From: Streptosporangium canum
Lineage (GTDB): Bacteria; Actinomycetota; Actinomycetes; Streptosporangiales; Streptosporangiaceae
DNA: 64,000 nucleotides
Assembly (NCBI RefSeq): GCF_900113865.1
Contig: NZ_FOQY01000019.1
Location: forward strand, 103,623-167,622
Direction: 5' to 3'
The position numbers were made by a program, and so were the translations under genes. The notes below the pieces were generated by a model. It did no database searches. It had not been told where the DNA came from and saw nothing but the letters and a program-made list of their open reading frames with translations. Numbering within the stretch: the first letter of the stretch is position 1; each line of letters begins with the position of its first letter. Positions 6,606 to 14,501 of this stretch are shown one piece after another.

Positions 6606-7790
6606 TTGGGCATCCAGTACATCCTTGACGTCTTCGACCATGCGCCTGCCATGACTGCGGCCGAGGGCCTCGTCCTCATGGCCATCGCGGAGGAGACCCG
6701 GTTCCCCGGCGATGTTCGGAAGATCGACTCCGCCACCATGACCAGGCGCACGCGCGGCATGTCGTCGAGCGGCGTCCGCAAGGCCTTGGAGCGTCTCGCG
6801 GACCGCGGCATTGAGGCGAGGGTGCCTCTCGGCATCGGCCGGGACGGGCGGCCGTACTACTCGGTGCCGAGCCAGGTGCCGCTCTACCGGTTGCCGCAGT
6901 TCCCTCCACCACCCGGATGCGCGTGCCACCGATGCGAGCAGGCGAAGGCGGGACCACAGTCCCACTTCAAGAAGGGAGCAGCGTCCCCCCTTAAGGAAGA
7001 ACCGCAGGTGGCAGAAGGCGAGACTCCAGTCCCGCCTTCCGGTGAAGGCGGGACCACAGTCCCCGAAGGCGGGATCACAGGGCGGCCAGGCGGGACTGCA
7101 GGGACGCCAGGCGGGACCACAGTCCCGCCCTCTCCGTTCCGTACCGTAAAATCTCCCTCTCTCAGCGCGGCCGAGCAGAAGATTGCCGACACCGTCGGAG
7201 CGACGGCCGACGAGACGAGAGAGATCATTGCGATCATCAAAAGTGAGAACCCCGGTATCCGCAGCCTGGCCGCCTACGTCGCGCGGCTGGCAGACAACGG
7301 AGACCTGGCGCTGCTGATGAATCGTGTCCGCTCCGGAGCCCGCGCCGCTGGACCGTCGTCGACGCCGATCCCGCCCGGCTACGCCAGGCAGGTCGCCCGG
7401 CCGCCCTGCCCGCATGGCGTTCCCGGCGGCCACCTGCCACGGCCCGGCACCGACACCCCGGCCTGCCCGCAGTGCCGCCATGCCACCGCCTCGGCGCCTC
7501 CAACTACCCCGCAGATGCACCAGCGCACCTTGGATGCCGCCAGGGACTTGGCCACGCTGCGGGAGACACTCGCGAGCCTGTCGTCCCGGCCGGGGCTGCG
7601 ACGGCCCGCCCTGACCATCCGCCCTCCCGGCGAGGCAGGGCCCTCACCGCAGGTCCAGGCCGCTCACCACTACCTGACCGGACGCGACGACTTCGACGTG
7701 TGGATGAACGCGGCCCGCCAGCGGCTTGGGGCGGACGCCACCACCGGGCAGGTGATGGTCCTGGCCGCGGAACTGGCGAAGGGCGAATGA
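6606..7790 (+). CDS. Replication-initiator-like winged-helix protein
   Basis: A 394-residue protein. I start it at TTG 6606 because AGGAGG sits at 6591-6596; the in-frame GTG 6531 reads through the inverted repeat. The N-terminus (about 1-90) looks like a plasmid/phage helix-turn-helix: LGIQYILDVFDHAP, AAEGLVLMAIAEET, then a GVRKALERLADRGI recognition-like helix. The middle has a low-complexity linker of four 7-residue repeats (GGTTVPE, GGITGRP, GGTAGTP, GGTTVPP) encoded by exact 21-bp DNA periods. A cysteine-rich stretch with CPHGVPGGH and CPQCRHAT may bind zinc. The C-terminus is helical. Its neighbours suggest an integrative element. DNA replication is inferred from the HTH and context, not from catalytic motifs. 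Confidence 0.55.
   Translation: MGIQYILDVFDHAPAMTAAEGLVLMAIAEETRFPGDVRKIDSATMTRRTRGMSSSGVRKALERLADRGIEARVPLGIGRDGRPYYSVPSQVPLYRLPQFPPPPGCACHRCEQAKAGPQSHFKKGAASPLKEEPQVAEGETPVPPSGEGGTTVPEGGITGRPGGTAGTPGGTTVPPSPFRTVKSPSLSAAEQKIADTVGATADETREIIAIIKSENPGIRSLAAYVARLADNGDLALLMNRVRSGARAAGPSSTPIPPGYARQVARPPCPHGVPGGHLPRPGTDTPACPQCRHATASAPPTTPQMHQRTLDAARDLATLRETLASLSSRPGLRRPALTIRPPGEAGPSPQVQAAHHYLTGRDDFDVWMNAARQRLGADATTGQVMVLAAELAKGE
6947..7129 (+). repeat. 21-bp direct repeats inside the replication-like gene
   Basis: The core GGCGGGA starts at 7047, 7068, 7089 and 7110, an exact 21-bp period. Related outlying copies are at 6947 and 7017 (GGCGAGA). The last unit, 7110-7129, is itself a perfect dyad, GGCGGGAC-CACA-GTCCCGCC. 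The array encodes a heptad-repeat linker but also has the form of plasmid iterons. Confidence 0.65.
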
Positions 7791-7885
7791 GCCGGGCGCT
7801 CGTCCCCGCGAGCGAGCTCATACCGGCCGTCGTCGTCTCCCGTCAGAGAATCATGGAACCGGCCAGCACGCCATCTGAGGGATGA
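7787..7885 (+). CDS. Coupled 32-residue ORF
   Basis: ATG 7787 overlaps the stop codon of the replication-like gene as ATGA. The ORF encodes MSRALVPASELI... and stops at 7883-7885, just before a terminator hairpin. The overlap suggests translational coupling. No domain, signal or membrane segment is visible and nothing is known of its function. It could be noise. Confidence 0.3.
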   Translation: MSRALVPASELIPAVVVSRQRIMEPASTPSEG

Positions 7886-7887
7886 CG

Positions 7888-7922
7888 AAGGGCTCATCTC
7901 CCGGTCGGGAGACGAGGCCCTT
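7888..7922. terminator. Bidirectional-looking hairpin terminator
   Basis: AAGGGCTCATCTCCC pairs with GGGAGACGAGGCCCTT around a GGTC loop, with two mismatches or bulges. It separates the replication-like gene from the truncated gene on the opposite strand and could serve both. Confidence 0.65.
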
Positions 7923-7945
7923 ACGCGTCTGGGCTACGTGCGCAC

Positions 7946-8160
7946 CTAGATGCCACAGCTCTCGCTCATGAACCCCCCACCCCGTTGGAGCGTGACCCGC
8001 ACGCCGTGGAGCGCGTTCCTCACGAAGTCGTTGGCGATCGTGGCGCCTGCGCCGGTCGAGCGCTCCCAGTAGCAGTCGACGGTCCGGCCCGTGTGGTAAG
8101 TGCCGGGCTTGATGTCCTTGGTGGACCCGTAAGTGCCGTCGGTGAACCCGACGATCTTCC
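7946..8160 (-). pseudogene. 5'-truncated secreted-protein gene fragment
   Basis: Read leftward, the segment encodes about 70 residues: [21 protein letters not shown], then CYWERSTGAGATIANDF, ending SESCGI and a TAG at 7946-7948. The pattern DGTY...IKPGTY.T...CYWER...IAND...CG is a C-terminal domain common in secreted actinobacterial proteins and lipoproteins. No start codon, signal peptide or ribosome-binding site precedes it; the frame falls apart near 8160, 60 bases before a divergent intact gene. I read it as the surviving 3' end of a gene cut by insertion or deletion at the edge of the element-like segment. Confidence 0.6.
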
Positions 8161-8219
8161 GGCCCCACGGCGGTGGCCCTTACTGTAGGTGCCAGCCAAG
8201 AAGGTCCGAAAGGAGAATC

Positions 8220-8519
8220 ATGTCGGTGCTCGTGGCGTTCAGCGTGACGCCGATCGGCGCGGGGGAAGACGTCGGCGAGCTGGTCGCCGAGGCCGTGCGG
8301 GTGGTGCGCACCTCGGGTCTGCCGAACCGTACGGATGCGATGTTCACCACGGTTGAGGGGGACGATTGGGATCAGGTGATGGGCGTCGTCAAGGATGCGG
8401 TGGCGGCGGTCGAAGCCCGGTGCGGGAGGGTCGGCCTGGTGCTGAAGGCGGACATCCGCGAAGGGCAGGGCGGTCGCATGGACGCCAAGGTGGCCACCAT
8501 CGAGCGCCATCTGGCGTAG
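8220..8519 (+). CDS. MTH1187-family thiamine-binding protein
   Basis: A 99-residue protein of the MTH1187/YkoF-like (DUF77) family. It is a ferredoxin-like fold that binds thiamine or hydroxymethylpyrimidine as a tetramer in the cytosol. The N-terminal strand [20 protein letters not shown] and the [20 protein letters not shown] segment are characteristic, as is the repeat-free single-domain length. Start ATG 8220 has GAAAGGAGAA directly upstream, so in-frame upstream codons are rejected. It is followed by its own terminator, so it is probably monocistronic. Role inferred from the family; no thiamine gene is adjacent. Confidence 0.8.
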   Translation: MSVLVAFSVTPIGAGEDVGELVAEAVRVVRTSGLPNRTDAMFTTVEGDDWDQVMGVVKDAVAAVEARCGRVGLVLKADIREGQGGRMDAKVATIERHLA

Positions 8520-8535
8520 GAGCGTCGCCCGCGTC

Positions 8536-8577
8536 GCCCTCCGGCGCGTACTGCGGCGGCCGGGAACGCCGGAGGGC
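8536..8577 (+). terminator. Hairpin terminator
   Basis: GCCCTCCGGCG (8536-8546) pairs perfectly with CGCCGGAGGGC (8567-8577), 17 bases after the stop of the thiamine-binding gene. The loop is 20 bases, and no T-run follows. Confidence 0.65.
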
Positions 8578-8655
8578 CCGTGATCCATGGGTGGGAACTC
8601 CGGCGGCTGGTGATCAGTTTGCAGGAACGGGCCGACTTTCAAGGAGTGTTGCTGG

Positions 8656-9771
8656 ATGGCGGGAAAAGAATCGCTGGGACGTCTCGTCGCGGGCGGGCTG
8701 GCGCTGGCCGCGGTGGGATGGGCAGTGCGGGACATCCCGGCGGAACTGGGCGGCCGGGCCACAGGAGAGCGGCTGGCCCGGATGCTGCGCTCCCCGCGCT
8801 TCCACGACGGCGTCTTCCACAACTCCGTGCCCGGCTCCCACGCGCCGCCGGTGAGCAGCCTCCCGGAGACGCTCCGGGAGCTGATCTTCAATCGTGACGG
8901 GCGGAAGCCGGGCGGGCCGATCCCGCTGGTGACCTCCCCCGCCACCCCGCCGTCCGCGGGCGGGCTGAGCGTCGTCTGGTACGGCCACGCCACCACGCTG
9001 GTGGAGATCGAGGGACGCCGCGTCCTGTTCGACCCCGTGTGGAGCGAGCGCGCCTCGCCCTCGCGGCTCGTCGGCCCGCGGCGGCTGCACCCGCTGCCGG
9101 CCCCGCTGGCGGACCTCCCGGTCCTCGACGCGATCGTGATCTCCCACGACCACTACGACCACCTCGACAGGGCCACGGTCCGCGCGCTGACCGCCCTCCA
9201 GAGCGCCCCCTTCCTGGTCCCGCTGGGCATCGGCGCCCATCTGGAGCGCTGGGGCGTGCCCGCCTCGCGGATCGTCGAGCTCGACTGGGAGGAGGAGGCG
9301 ACCGTCGCCGGCCTGCGGTTCGTCGCCACCGCCGCCCGGCACTTCTCCGGGCGCGCCCTCACCCGCAACACCACCCTCTGGGGCTCATGGGTCGTCGCGG
9401 GACGGGCCAGACGGGTCTTCTACGCGGGAGACTCCGGCTACTTCGACGGCTACACCGGCATCGGCGCCGCGCACGGCCCGTTCGACCTCACGCTGATGCC
9501 GATCGGCGCCTACAGCCCCGCCTGGCCCGACATCCACATGGATCCCGAGGAGGCGGTCGACGCACACCTCGACCTAGGCGGCAGGCTGCTCCTGCCGGTG
9601 CACTGGGCGACCTTCACCCTGGCCGTCCATCCGTGGGCCGAGCCCGTCGACCGGCTCCGGCACGAGGCCAAGGCCCGCGGCGTGCGGCTCGCGGTGCCCC
9701 GGCCGGGTGATCGCGTCGACGCCGACGACGTCCCCCTGGTGGACGCCTGGTGGGAGCTGCTCGGCGCCTGA
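8656..9771 (+). CDS. MBL-fold hydrolase (UlaG/NAPE-PLD-like)
   Basis: A 371-residue metallo-beta-lactamase-fold protein. The metal motif HDHYDHLD follows VVWYGHATTLVEI and LFDPVWSERASP, the order seen in the UlaG/NAPE-PLD-like branch. AGDSGYFDGY and the late PVHWATF supply the remaining metal ligands. The N-terminus has a short hydrophobic segment (LVAGGLALAAVGWAVRDI), probably a membrane anchor or uncleaved signal. Start ATG 8656 has AAGGAG at 8641-8646. It would hydrolyse a phosphodiester or lactone-type bond; the substrate is not evident. The gene stands alone, convergent with the nucleotidyltransferase. Confidence 0.85.
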   Translation: MAGKESLGRLVAGGLALAAVGWAVRDIPAELGGRATGERLARMLRSPRFHDGVFHNSVPGSHAPPVSSLPETLRELIFNRDGRKPGGPIPLVTSPATPPSAGGLSVVWYGHATTLVEIEGRRVLFDPVWSERASPSRLVGPRRLHPLPAPLADLPVLDAIVISHDHYDHLDRATVRALTALQSAPFLVPLGIGAHLERWGVPASRIVELDWEEEATVAGLRFVATAARHFSGRALTRNTTLWGSWVVAGRARRVFYAGDSGYFDGYTGIGAAHGPFDLTLMPIGAYSPAWPDIHMDPEEAVDAHLDLGGRLLLPVHWATFTLAVHPWAEPVDRLRHEAKARGVRLAVPRPGDRVDADDVPLVDAWWELLGA

Positions 9772-9839
9772 CGCGCGGACGGGGCGTCAGACGGCCTGTC
9801 CGGCGGGGACCCCGGACGGCCGCGCGGGCAGGGTGACGG

Positions 9840-10490
9840 TCACAGCGCGGCCTTTCTCGTGACCGCCAGGTAGTCCTCGACGCGCCGCCGGTCCGGCTCG
9901 CCGGGAAGCGCGCCGGTGCCCGGGAAGGCCGCCGTCAGCTCCGCGCGCCACCGCTGGACCTCGGCCCAGGAGACCTCGCCCCGCCGTACGGCGAGCAGCC
10001 GGTCGCGGTGGTCGTCCATGCGGACCAGCGGTTCGCCGTGGCGGGCCAGGTGCAGGCCGCTGATCAGCAGCCGGATCATGTGCATCGCCTGCTTCCACCG
10101 GGGGCGCTCGGGGTCCAGGCGGCGGAACTGGGCGTCGGCGTATCCGGTGAAGCTGCGGTGGGCGCGCCTGGACAGGAAGGCGCGCCGGATCGCGAGCAGG
10201 TCCTCGCCCGCGGGGGCGACCTGCTCGACGATCGGCGACCACAGGCACTCCAGGACCGTCGGGTTGGCCTCCAGGGCGAGGCCGCAGAAGCGTTCGACCT
10301 CCCAGGAGAACTGCTCGGGCAGCGGTCCCTCGACGTGCGTGGGCGGCTTGGTCAGCCGCCAGAACAGCGGGGTCGGCGCCACGAAGACCCCGCGCCGGTC
10401 CACGTCGGAGTCCTCGGTCTCCAGCCCGTAGGCGCGGGAGCCGACCACGACCGACAGCACCAGGTGATCGGGGACGTACCGTACTTCCAT
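9840..10490 (-). CDS. Stand-alone nucleotidyltransferase (RlaP-like)
   Basis: A 216-residue protein of the pol-beta-type nucleotidyltransferase superfamily. GSRAYGLETEDSDVDRRG near residues 17-34 carries the G-S and D-x-D catalytic signature. The remainder is helical, with FSWEVERFCGLALEANPTVLE, as in RlaP/YcgL-like predicted nucleotidyltransferases. It probably transfers AMP or another nucleotide to a small molecule or RNA end. It diverges from the cslA operon across a 286-base intergenic region. The target is unknown. Confidence 0.75.
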   Translation of the reverse strand: MEVRYVPDHLVLSVVVGSRAYGLETEDSDVDRRGVFVAPTPLFWRLTKPPTHVEGPLPEQFSWEVERFCGLALEANPTVLECLWSPIVEQVAPAGEDLLAIRRAFLSRRAHRSFTGYADAQFRRLDPERPRWKQAMHMIRLLISGLHLARHGEPLVRMDDHRDRLLAVRRGEVSWAEVQRWRAELTAAFPGTGALPGEPDRRRVEDYLAVTRKAAL

Positions 10491-10595
10491 CCGCCAAGCC
10501 TGCCAGTCCGGCGCCGGTCCTCGACACGGGTTTTCCGCCGCGAGGGCCCCTCAGCCGGGCCGCGGCGGCTCGCGTGATCTTTCATGGCCCTAGGA

Positions 10596-10632
10596 GGTTT
10601 AAACCGTCTCACGACCGCCGAATCGGGTGAGA
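10596..10632. promoter_or_regulatory. Palindromes in the nucleotidyltransferase-cslA gap
   Basis: GGTTTAAACC (10596-10605) is a perfect 10-bp palindrome, followed by TCTCAC (10607-10612) and its complement GTGAGA (10627-10632). They lie in the divergent promoter region and could bind regulators of either gene. The rest of 10491-10776 shows nothing further that I recognise. Confidence 0.35.
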
Positions 10633-10776
10633 TTCGCCTTACCGCCCCAATATGATGTTGGCGGTTTACCGATCCGCGGGCCGGACGTGACCGCGTCTTT
10701 ACGTGGGCGGCCGGTGCGATCCATCTGGGGGGACAGTGCTGGTCTTCGTCGTGCGTGTTGTGAGGTCGCCGAACCG

Positions 10777-12489
10777 ATGAGTTCCCCGGCCGACAGAGCG
10801 AAGATCATCCTCTACGACTACGAGCGGTTCAGCCAGCTCGCCGGCCCCGTGACCGAACCGGAGCCCGGACGGCCGTACCGCGTCCAGTACCGCTCCATGC
10901 TCGCCAGCGAGCCGCACCGGGTGCGGGCGGTGCTGCTGATGGTCGCCGCGCTCGTGGTGGAGTTCACCATGATGGCCTGGCTGCTGCTGCCCAGCCACTG
11001 GACGGTGCGCGTCGACCCCTACGGCATGCTCCCGTGGTACATCCCGGTCGCCGACAAGGTCATGCTCGTGGCGATCGCCCTGATCGAGATATTCCGCCTG
11101 GTCAGTGTGGTCTCCAACGTGCACGCCATGCTGGCGGCCAGGGACCCGCTCCCGGTCCCGCCCGAGCCGGGCAGCAGGGTGGCCTTCATCACCACCTGCG
11201 TGCCCGGCAAGGAGCCGCTGGAGATGGTCCGGGAGACCCTGTCCGCCGCCCTGCAGATCCGCCATGACGGGGTGCTCGACGTGTGGCTGCTGGACGAGGG
11301 CGACGACCCCGAGATCCGCGAGCTCTGCGACTGGCTGGGCGCCCGCCACTTCAGCCGCAAGGGCGTGCCCGAGTGGAACCAGGCCAAGGGCTCCTTCCGG
11401 GCGAAGACCAAGCACGGCAACTACAACAGCTGGCTGGACGCCCACGGCGACGACTACGACTTCTTCGTCTCGGTCGACACCGACCACGTGCCGCTGCCGG
11501 AGTTCTGCGAGCGCATGCTCGGATACTTCCGCGACCCGCGCGTGGCCTTCGTGGTCGGCCCCCAGGTCTACGGCAACTACACCGCCGGGGTCACCAAGGC
11601 CGCCGAGAGCCAGCAGTTCCTCTTCCACTCCCTGATCCAGCGTGCCGGCAACCTGTACGGGGCGCCGATGTTCGTCGGCACCAACAACGCGGTGCGGATC
11701 CGGGCGCTCAAGCAGATCGGCGGCCTGTACGACTCGATCACCGAGGACATGGCCACCGGCATCGAGTTCCACCGCTCCCGCGACCCGGAGACCGGGGAGC
11801 GCTGGATGTCGGTCTACACCCCGGACGTGCTCGCCGTGGGCGAGGGGCCGTCGTCGTGGACCGACTTCTTCACCCAGCAGCTCCGCTGGAGCAGGGGCAC
11901 CTACGAGACGCTGCTCACCCAGTTCTGGCGGGCGGCGTTCCGGCTGTCGCCCGGACGGCTGTTCAACTACAGCCTGATGGTGACGTTCTATCCGATGTCC
12001 GCGCTCAACTGGCTGCTGGCCGGGCTGAGCGCCACCCTCTTCATGGCGGTGGGCGGCTCGGGCGTGACCGTGCCCATGGACGTGTGGCTGATGCTGTACG
12101 GCGACGCCGCGCTGCTGCAGGTCATGCTCTACACCTGGAACCGCCGGCACAACGTCAGCCCGCACGAGCCGGAGGGCTCCTCCGGGGTCGCGGGGATGGT
12201 CATGTCGGCGCTGTCGGCGCCCATCTACGTGGCCTCGCTGATCGGGGCCGCGCTGCGGCGGCCGAGCAAGTTCGTCGTCACCCCCAAGGGCGACTCCGCC
12301 AGTCCCGATCAGATCGCGACTTTCCGCATCCATCTGTGGTGGGCCGTGATCTTCGGTGGTGGGCTGCTGCTCACCGTCTTCTGGACCGGGCACGTGCACC
12401 TGGTCATGACCCTGTGGGTGTTTCTCGCCCTCGTGATCTGCCTGGGGCCCCTGGCGACCTGGGCGTGGACCAGCCGAGGTAACCGTTGA
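10777..12489 (+). CDS. cslA: Cellulose-synthase-like glycosyltransferase
   Basis: A 570-residue GT2 membrane enzyme. Two N-terminal membrane spans (VLLMVAALVVEFTMMAWLL; VMLVAIALIEIFRLVSVV) precede the catalytic domain, with VDTDHVPLPEF (DxD), TEDMATG (catalytic base) and QQLRWSRG (Q-x-x-R-W). Several C-terminal spans follow. Streptomyces CslA makes a beta-glucan at hyphal tips, and the downstream glxA and GH6 genes in the same overlapped order support that assignment. Start ATG 10777 is chosen over upstream in-frame codons because homologous residues begin there (MSSPADRAKIILYDYERF); a GAGG lies 11 bases before. The stop overlaps the glxA start by 4 bases. Confidence 0.9.
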   Translation: MSSPADRAKIILYDYERFSQLAGPVTEPEPGRPYRVQYRSMLASEPHRVRAVLLMVAALVVEFTMMAWLLLPSHWTVRVDPYGMLPWYIPVADKVMLVAIALIEIFRLVSVVSNVHAMLAARDPLPVPPEPGSRVAFITTCVPGKEPLEMVRETLSAALQIRHDGVLDVWLLDEGDDPEIRELCDWLGARHFSRKGVPEWNQAKGSFRAKTKHGNYNSWLDAHGDDYDFFVSVDTDHVPLPEFCERMLGYFRDPRVAFVVGPQVYGNYTAGVTKAAESQQFLFHSLIQRAGNLYGAPMFVGTNNAVRIRALKQIGGLYDSITEDMATGIEFHRSRDPETGERWMSVYTPDVLAVGEGPSSWTDFFTQQLRWSRGTYETLLTQFWRAAFRLSPGRLFNYSLMVTFYPMSALNWLLAGLSATLFMAVGGSGVTVPMDVWLMLYGDAALLQVMLYTWNRRHNVSPHEPEGSSGVAGMVMSALSAPIYVASLIGAALRRPSKFVVTPKGDSASPDQIATFRIHLWWAVIFGGGLLLTVFWTGHVHLVMTLWVFLALVICLGPLATWAWTSRGNR

Positions 12490-14501
12490 GCCGTCTGCGT
12501 AAGAACCTGATCGCCGCCGCCGTGATCGCCGTGATCGTCGGGGTCAACCTGCCGGCCGTCGCCGGTTTCGCCTCCCGCCAGTGGCACGACTACCGGATCA
12601 ACCGGGACGACTACAAGGCGCGCTACGGCCACTGGAGCTTCCTGGACGTCCCCGACGAGTTCAAGGTCAACGCCATCCACGCGGCGCTGCTGCGCACCGG
12701 CAAGGTGCTCATCGTCGCCGGCTCCGGCAACAACGCCGCCAACTTCGACAAGGGCACCTTCAAGACCGTGCTCTGGGACCCGACCAAGCCGGGCCAGGCG
12801 GGCGAGTTCAAGATGATCGACACGCCCGTCGACTTCTTCTGCGCCGGCCACGTGCTGCTGCCGAACGGCAACCTCCTCATCGCCGGCGGCACGCTCCGCT
12901 TCGAGGTGCTCAAGAGCAAGGTGAAGAGGGCCGGAGGGGCCCTGGTGGTGAAGAACGAGAGCCCGCACATCCGCCGGCAGCTCCACCCCGGCACCCTGAT
13001 CGCGGCCCCCAACGGGAGGCTCTACCGCACCACCGCGCACATCACGGTGCCGCCCGCCGAGAAGATCGAGAGCGGCGTGCCGGGCAAGGCCCGGATCAAG
13101 CCCAGCGAGACCAAGGTGTTCGCCGAGTCCGTGGTCGAGGGCGCCCCCGGCGTCTTCACCTCGCCCGGCGGCTACGTCAAGTACGAGATCCAGGGGCTGA
13201 CCGGCAGGGAGAAGCGGAACCTGTACGCCATGGGCGCCGACATGACGCTGGAGAAGCAGGACTTCCAGGGCATCAAGGACGCCTACGAGTTCGATCCGAT
13301 CGCCGAGCGCTACATCAAGGTCCAGGACATGGCCGAGGGGCGCTGGTACCCGACGATGACCGCCCTGCCCGACGGCAAGGTGATGACGGTCTCCGGCCTG
13401 GACACCGTGGGGCAGATCACCAGGGACAACGAGTTCTACGACCCGCAGACCAGAACCTGGATCCCGGGGCCCAAGCGGTTCTTCCCCAGCTACCCGGCGC
13501 TGTTCCTGCTGGACGACGACACCCTGTTCTTCTCCGGCATGAGCGCCGGATACGGTCCGGGCCAGCTCGCGCTCCGTCCCCCCGGCATCTGGGACTACCG
13601 CCGCGACACCGACCGCCTGATCAAGTCCGCCGGCGGCGTCGGCGGCGTGGCGCCCGACGAGATGGAGGCCTTCACCCCGGTCCCCGGGCTGCCCGAGCCG
13701 GAGCTCAACGAGACCGGCGCCTCGGTGCTGCTGCCCCCCGCGCAGGACCAGCGGATCATGGTGATGGGCGGCGGACCGGTCGGGGAGCGCCAGCCGGGCC
13801 TGCCCAACGCCACCGACCGGACCGCCATCATCGACCTCAAGCAGCCCGCGCCCCGCTACGTCCGCGGTCCGGACCTCTCCGACCCGGTGCGCTACCCGTC
13901 GGCGGTGCTGCTCCCCGACGACACCGTGTTCTCCTTCAACGGCTCCAGCGACTACCGCGGCCGGGGCGACAGCGACGTCCTGCGGGCCGAGGTCTACCGC
14001 CCGAAGAGCAACAGCTTCCACGAGGCCGCGGCGCCCGCGGTGGGCCGCAACTACCACGCCGAGGGACTTCTGCTGCCCGACGGCCGGGTGCTCAGCATGG
14101 GCTCCGACCCGCTCTTCGCCGACGAGGCGGGCACGATCCCCGGCTCGTTCGACCAGCGGATCGAGATCTACACCCCGACCTACCTGTACAACGGCGAGAA
14201 ACGGCCGATGATCACCGATGGGCGGCGGATGCTCGGCATGGGCTCCCGGGCGGGGTTCAAGACCCCCGACGCCGAGCGCATCCAGGAGGTCCGGCTGATG
14301 CGGCCGAGCGCGGTCACCCATGTCACGGACGTGGAACAGCGCTCCATCAAGCTCGAATTCACCCGGGTGCCCACCGGTATCGTCGTCACGGTCCCGACCA
14401 ACCCCGCCCTGGCTCCGCCCGGCTGGTACATGCTGTTCGGCGTCACCGCGAAGGGGACACCGTCCCCGGCCCGCTGGGTCCACATCGGAGGAGATCGATG
14501 A
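12486..14501 (+). CDS. glxA: Copper-radical oxidase GlxA
   Basis: A 671-residue membrane-anchored oxidase of the galactose/glyoxal-oxidase family. The N-terminus has one hydrophobic anchor (about 8-28). Kelch-like repeats follow, with putative copper and radical ligands Cys119 and Tyr288 (the thioether pair), Tyr523, His524 and His612, spaced as expected for GlxA. A C-terminal DUF1929-type domain ends the protein. It oxidises a primary alcohol, probably on the CslA-made glucan, giving hydrogen peroxide, and acts outside the membrane. TTG 12486 overlaps the cslA stop (TTGA), with GAGG at 12476-12479. The 3' end overlaps cslZ by ATGA. The three genes are surely co-translated. Confidence 0.92.
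   Translation: MSRLRKNLIAAAVIAVIVGVNLPAVAGFASRQWHDYRINRDDYKARYGHWSFLDVPDEFKVNAIHAALLRTGKVLIVAGSGNNAANFDKGTFKTVLWDPTKPGQAGEFKMIDTPVDFFCAGHVLLPNGNLLIAGGTLRFEVLKSKVKRAGGALVVKNESPHIRRQLHPGTLIAAPNGRLYRTTAHITVPPAEKIESGVPGKARIKPSETKVFAESVVEGAPGVFTSPGGYVKYEIQGLTGREKRNLYAMGADMTLEKQDFQGIKDAYEFDPIAERYIKVQDMAEGRWYPTMTALPDGKVMTVSGLDTVGQITRDNEFYDPQTRTWIPGPKRFFPSYPALFLLDDDTLFFSGMSAGYGPGQLALRPPGIWDYRRDTDRLIKSAGGVGGVAPDEMEAFTPVPGLPEPELNETGASVLLPPAQDQRIMVMGGGPVGERQPGLPNATDRTAIIDLKQPAPRYVRGPDLSDPVRYPSAVLLPDDTVFSFNGSSDYRGRGDSDVLRAEVYRPKSNSFHEAAAPAVGRNYHAEGLLLPDGRVLSMGSDPLFADEAGTIPGSFDQRIEIYTPTYLYNGEKRPMITDGRRMLGMGSRAGFKTPDAERIQEVRLMRPSAVTHVTDVEQRSIKLEFTRVPTGIVVTVPTNPALAPPGWYMLFGVTAKGTPSPARWVHIGGDR

Noticed and set aside
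12309..14483. 724-residue minus-strand ORF over glxA
   Set aside because: Antisense shadow; all copper-ligand motifs lie in the plus frame.
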